In this document: one piece after another, positions 63,093-64,000 of the stretch
How positions within the stretch are numbered: position 1 is the first letter of the stretch
Layout: the number at the start of each line of letters is the position of its first letter
DNA from: Verrucomicrobiota bacterium
Lineage (GTDB): Bacteria; Verrucomicrobiota; Verrucomicrobiae; Limisphaerales; UBA11358
DNA length: 64,000 nt
Assembly (NCBI GenBank): GCA_014860005.1
Contig: JACZKP010000156.1
Coordinates: 17,880 to 81,879, forward strand
Reading direction: 5' to 3'
Translations under genes and position numbers: made by a program
The notes under the pieces: model-generated
Told to the model about the DNA's origin: nothing
The model's database searches: none
The model's input: only the letters and a program-made list of their open reading frames with translations

Positions 63093-63212
63093 GAGGTGCT
63101 GTAGCGCTGCCGTTCCGCTGGGCAGTTGGACCGTTCGGATAATTGGGCTTCCGAAGCCTGCCACCACATGGTTGCCCCAATTTATGATTTGCCTTATCAC
63201 GCATCGTGATGT

Positions 63213-63267
63213 CAGCGACGGTTGCAGCCGACCGGGCATTCCCGGCGGCGGTCGCTGGTAGTTCGCC
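63213..63267 (+). other. attC-like structured spacer 4
   Basis: CAGCGAC (63213-63219) pairs with GTCGCTG (63251-63257), with an inner CCGGG/CCCGG, followed by GTTCGCC (63261-63267). Gene start is 21 nt downstream. It lacks a clean GTTRRRY box, so it is weaker than spacers 2 and 3. Confidence 0.3.
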
Positions 63268-63287
63268 ATAAACGCTGCGTGACGCTC

Positions 63288-63650
63288 ATGAACTCAAAAG
63301 CGAAGGTCATTCTCGATCGCATCAAACATCTTGAAGACGCGATCGCCAAGGGACGGGAGTATCTGGAAAGCGGAAAGCACCCAAGCTGGCATGGGTTTCG
63401 ACCTTTGTTTGTGAACAAAGTAAGGGACGGCAAAGTGCTGCCTCCGCACAAGGATTGGGTGGAGAATGTGTTTCTTCCCCATCAAGAAAAGTCACTAAGA
63501 AAGGCCCACAAGTCACTGGAAAGGCTGACTTCGATTCGCAAGAGACCAGCGAGCACATCAGTGGACGCCCACCGCGGACCTCCGCTGGTAAACGGACCTT
63601 GCGATCAGCCATTGCGCGGTAAAGTACGTTCCCAGTACGAGCAACCGTGA
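63288..63650 (+). CDS. Small hypothetical protein, C-terminus probably altered
   Basis: 120 residues from the ATG at 63288. The first 90 residues look like a real helical protein (VILDRIKHLEDAIAKGREYL, FLPHQEKSLRKAHKSLERL). The last 30 codons run antisense across a YhhN-family remnant (63558-63740), so the original end has probably been lost to the rearrangement there. No family recognised. Confidence 0.45.
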   Translation: MNSKAKVILDRIKHLEDAIAKGREYLESGKHPSWHGFRPLFVNKVRDGKVLPPHKDWVENVFLPHQEKSLRKAHKSLERLTSIRKRPASTSVDAHRGPPLVNGPCDQPLRGKVRSQYEQP

Positions 63651-63740
63651 CGCCGGCAGATCCCAGCCAAAGCGGTTGATCGCCAGCAGCGTATCGGAAA
63701 CAACAAATAGACCCGCACCAATGGCCGCGGCCGTGCTGCG
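63558..63740 (-). pseudogene. YhhN-family (lysoplasmalogenase-like) gene remnant
   Basis: On the minus strand, 60 codons encode GAGLFVVSDTLLAINRFG and LLVLGTYFTAQWLIARSV and end in TGA at 63558. This is the C-terminal part of the YhhN/TMEM86 membrane family, including the Ser-Asp and Asn-Arg-Phe stretch. Its 5' part ends abruptly where a transposase fragment begins on the other strand at about 63740. Confidence 0.75.
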
Positions 63741-64000
63741 AAATCATGCCGGGTAACACCAGTGACAAAACCACGCTGCGGCACTTCCTCCACAAGATCG
63801 AAGCGCAGTACGGCAAGGCCCATCGCATCTGGATCATGGACCGCGGCATCCCCACCGACGACGTCCTGGCCGAAATGCGCGCCAGCGATCCGCCCGTGTC
63901 CTATCTGGTCGGCGCCCCGCGCGCCCGGTGCAAACAATTTCAAGCGGAGTTCGAAAAGATTCCCTGGCAAACACTGCGCGACACCCACGAAGTCAAACTC
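63740..64000 (+). CDS. IS1634/IS4-type transposase, 5'-truncated (runs off the right edge)
   Basis: In-frame residues EIMPGNTSDKTTLRHFL, IWIMDRGIPTDDVLAEMRA and SYLVGAPRARCKQF match the central part of IS1634-type DDE transposases (the Asp of MDRG being catalytic). The protein should have several hundred residues before this point, but upstream DNA is the YhhN remnant on the other strand. The only ATG in frame is at 63746. The frame is open at the window end, so only the truncation on the left is certain. Confidence 0.8.

Noticed and set aside
62959..63204. An 81-codon minus-strand frame across attC-like spacer 3
   Set aside because: Composition is random-like and it overlaps the structured spacer and the end of the PDZ gene.

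Overview
The window looks like chromosomal DNA of a Verrucomicrobiota bacterium, most likely a soil or freshwater Pedosphaera/Limisphaerales-type lineage. This is inferred from gene content: secreted S1 sulfatases, large sigma factors with fused membrane domains, many G-FTLIEL-type pseudopilins, a PF07399-type antiporter, and many short palindromic repeats between and inside genes. No rRNA or tRNA gene and no CRISPR array was seen.

Layout. 1-1649: the 3' end of an IS91-type transposase running in from the left, a palindromic repeat, one doubtful small ORF and otherwise empty DNA. 1650-2822: an aspartate aminotransferase. 2844-19292 (minus strand): a long, tightly packed type II secretion/type IV pilus-like operon, transcribed from a small secreted Gly-rich protein through gspE, F, G, H, I, J, K, L (PilM/PilN-like), M (PilO-like), C (PilP-like) and a secretin split over two genes, and ending in an NtrC-type histidine kinase/response regulator pair. 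Several junctions are ATGA or TAATG overlaps.

19617-28482: a CvpA-like membrane protein; an operon of polyprenyl synthase, ECF sigma factor and putative anti-sigma factor; an SF2 helicase with a DEYQ motif; and rpsO-pnp. 28621-32317: two paralogous ECF sigma factors with fused membrane/coiled-coil extensions plus the stub of a third, all behind the same promoter-like element. 32350-34129: a secreted protein and half of a Na+/H+ antiporter.

34327-39938 is the most interesting region: hen1, a HEPN-type (ApeA-like) putative ribonuclease gene, and pnkp. The three genes are packed with a 3-nt gap and an ATGA overlap. Hen1 and Pnkp form the known bacterial RNA repair complex, so a putative RNA-cutting HEPN protein is encoded between the enzymes that mark and reseal cut RNA. 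hen1 and pnkp also carry four in-frame insertions of palindromic repeats from two families, one of which is also present between genes at 61192.

40074-51256: two sulfatases flanked by large secreted beta-propeller-like proteins and a TPR protein, probably for polysaccharide sulfate use. 51719-61156: UvrD/Rep helicase, HD-domain protein, a roadblock-like protein with a REC-DUF4388 response regulator, a HEAT-repeat protein, DUF309, ParB, a PfkB kinase and peptide deformylase. 61453-63650: four small same-strand genes separated by structured, attC-like spacers, which may be a chromosomal integron cassette array. The window closes with a YhhN-family gene remnant directly abutting a 5'-truncated IS1634/IS4-type transposase.
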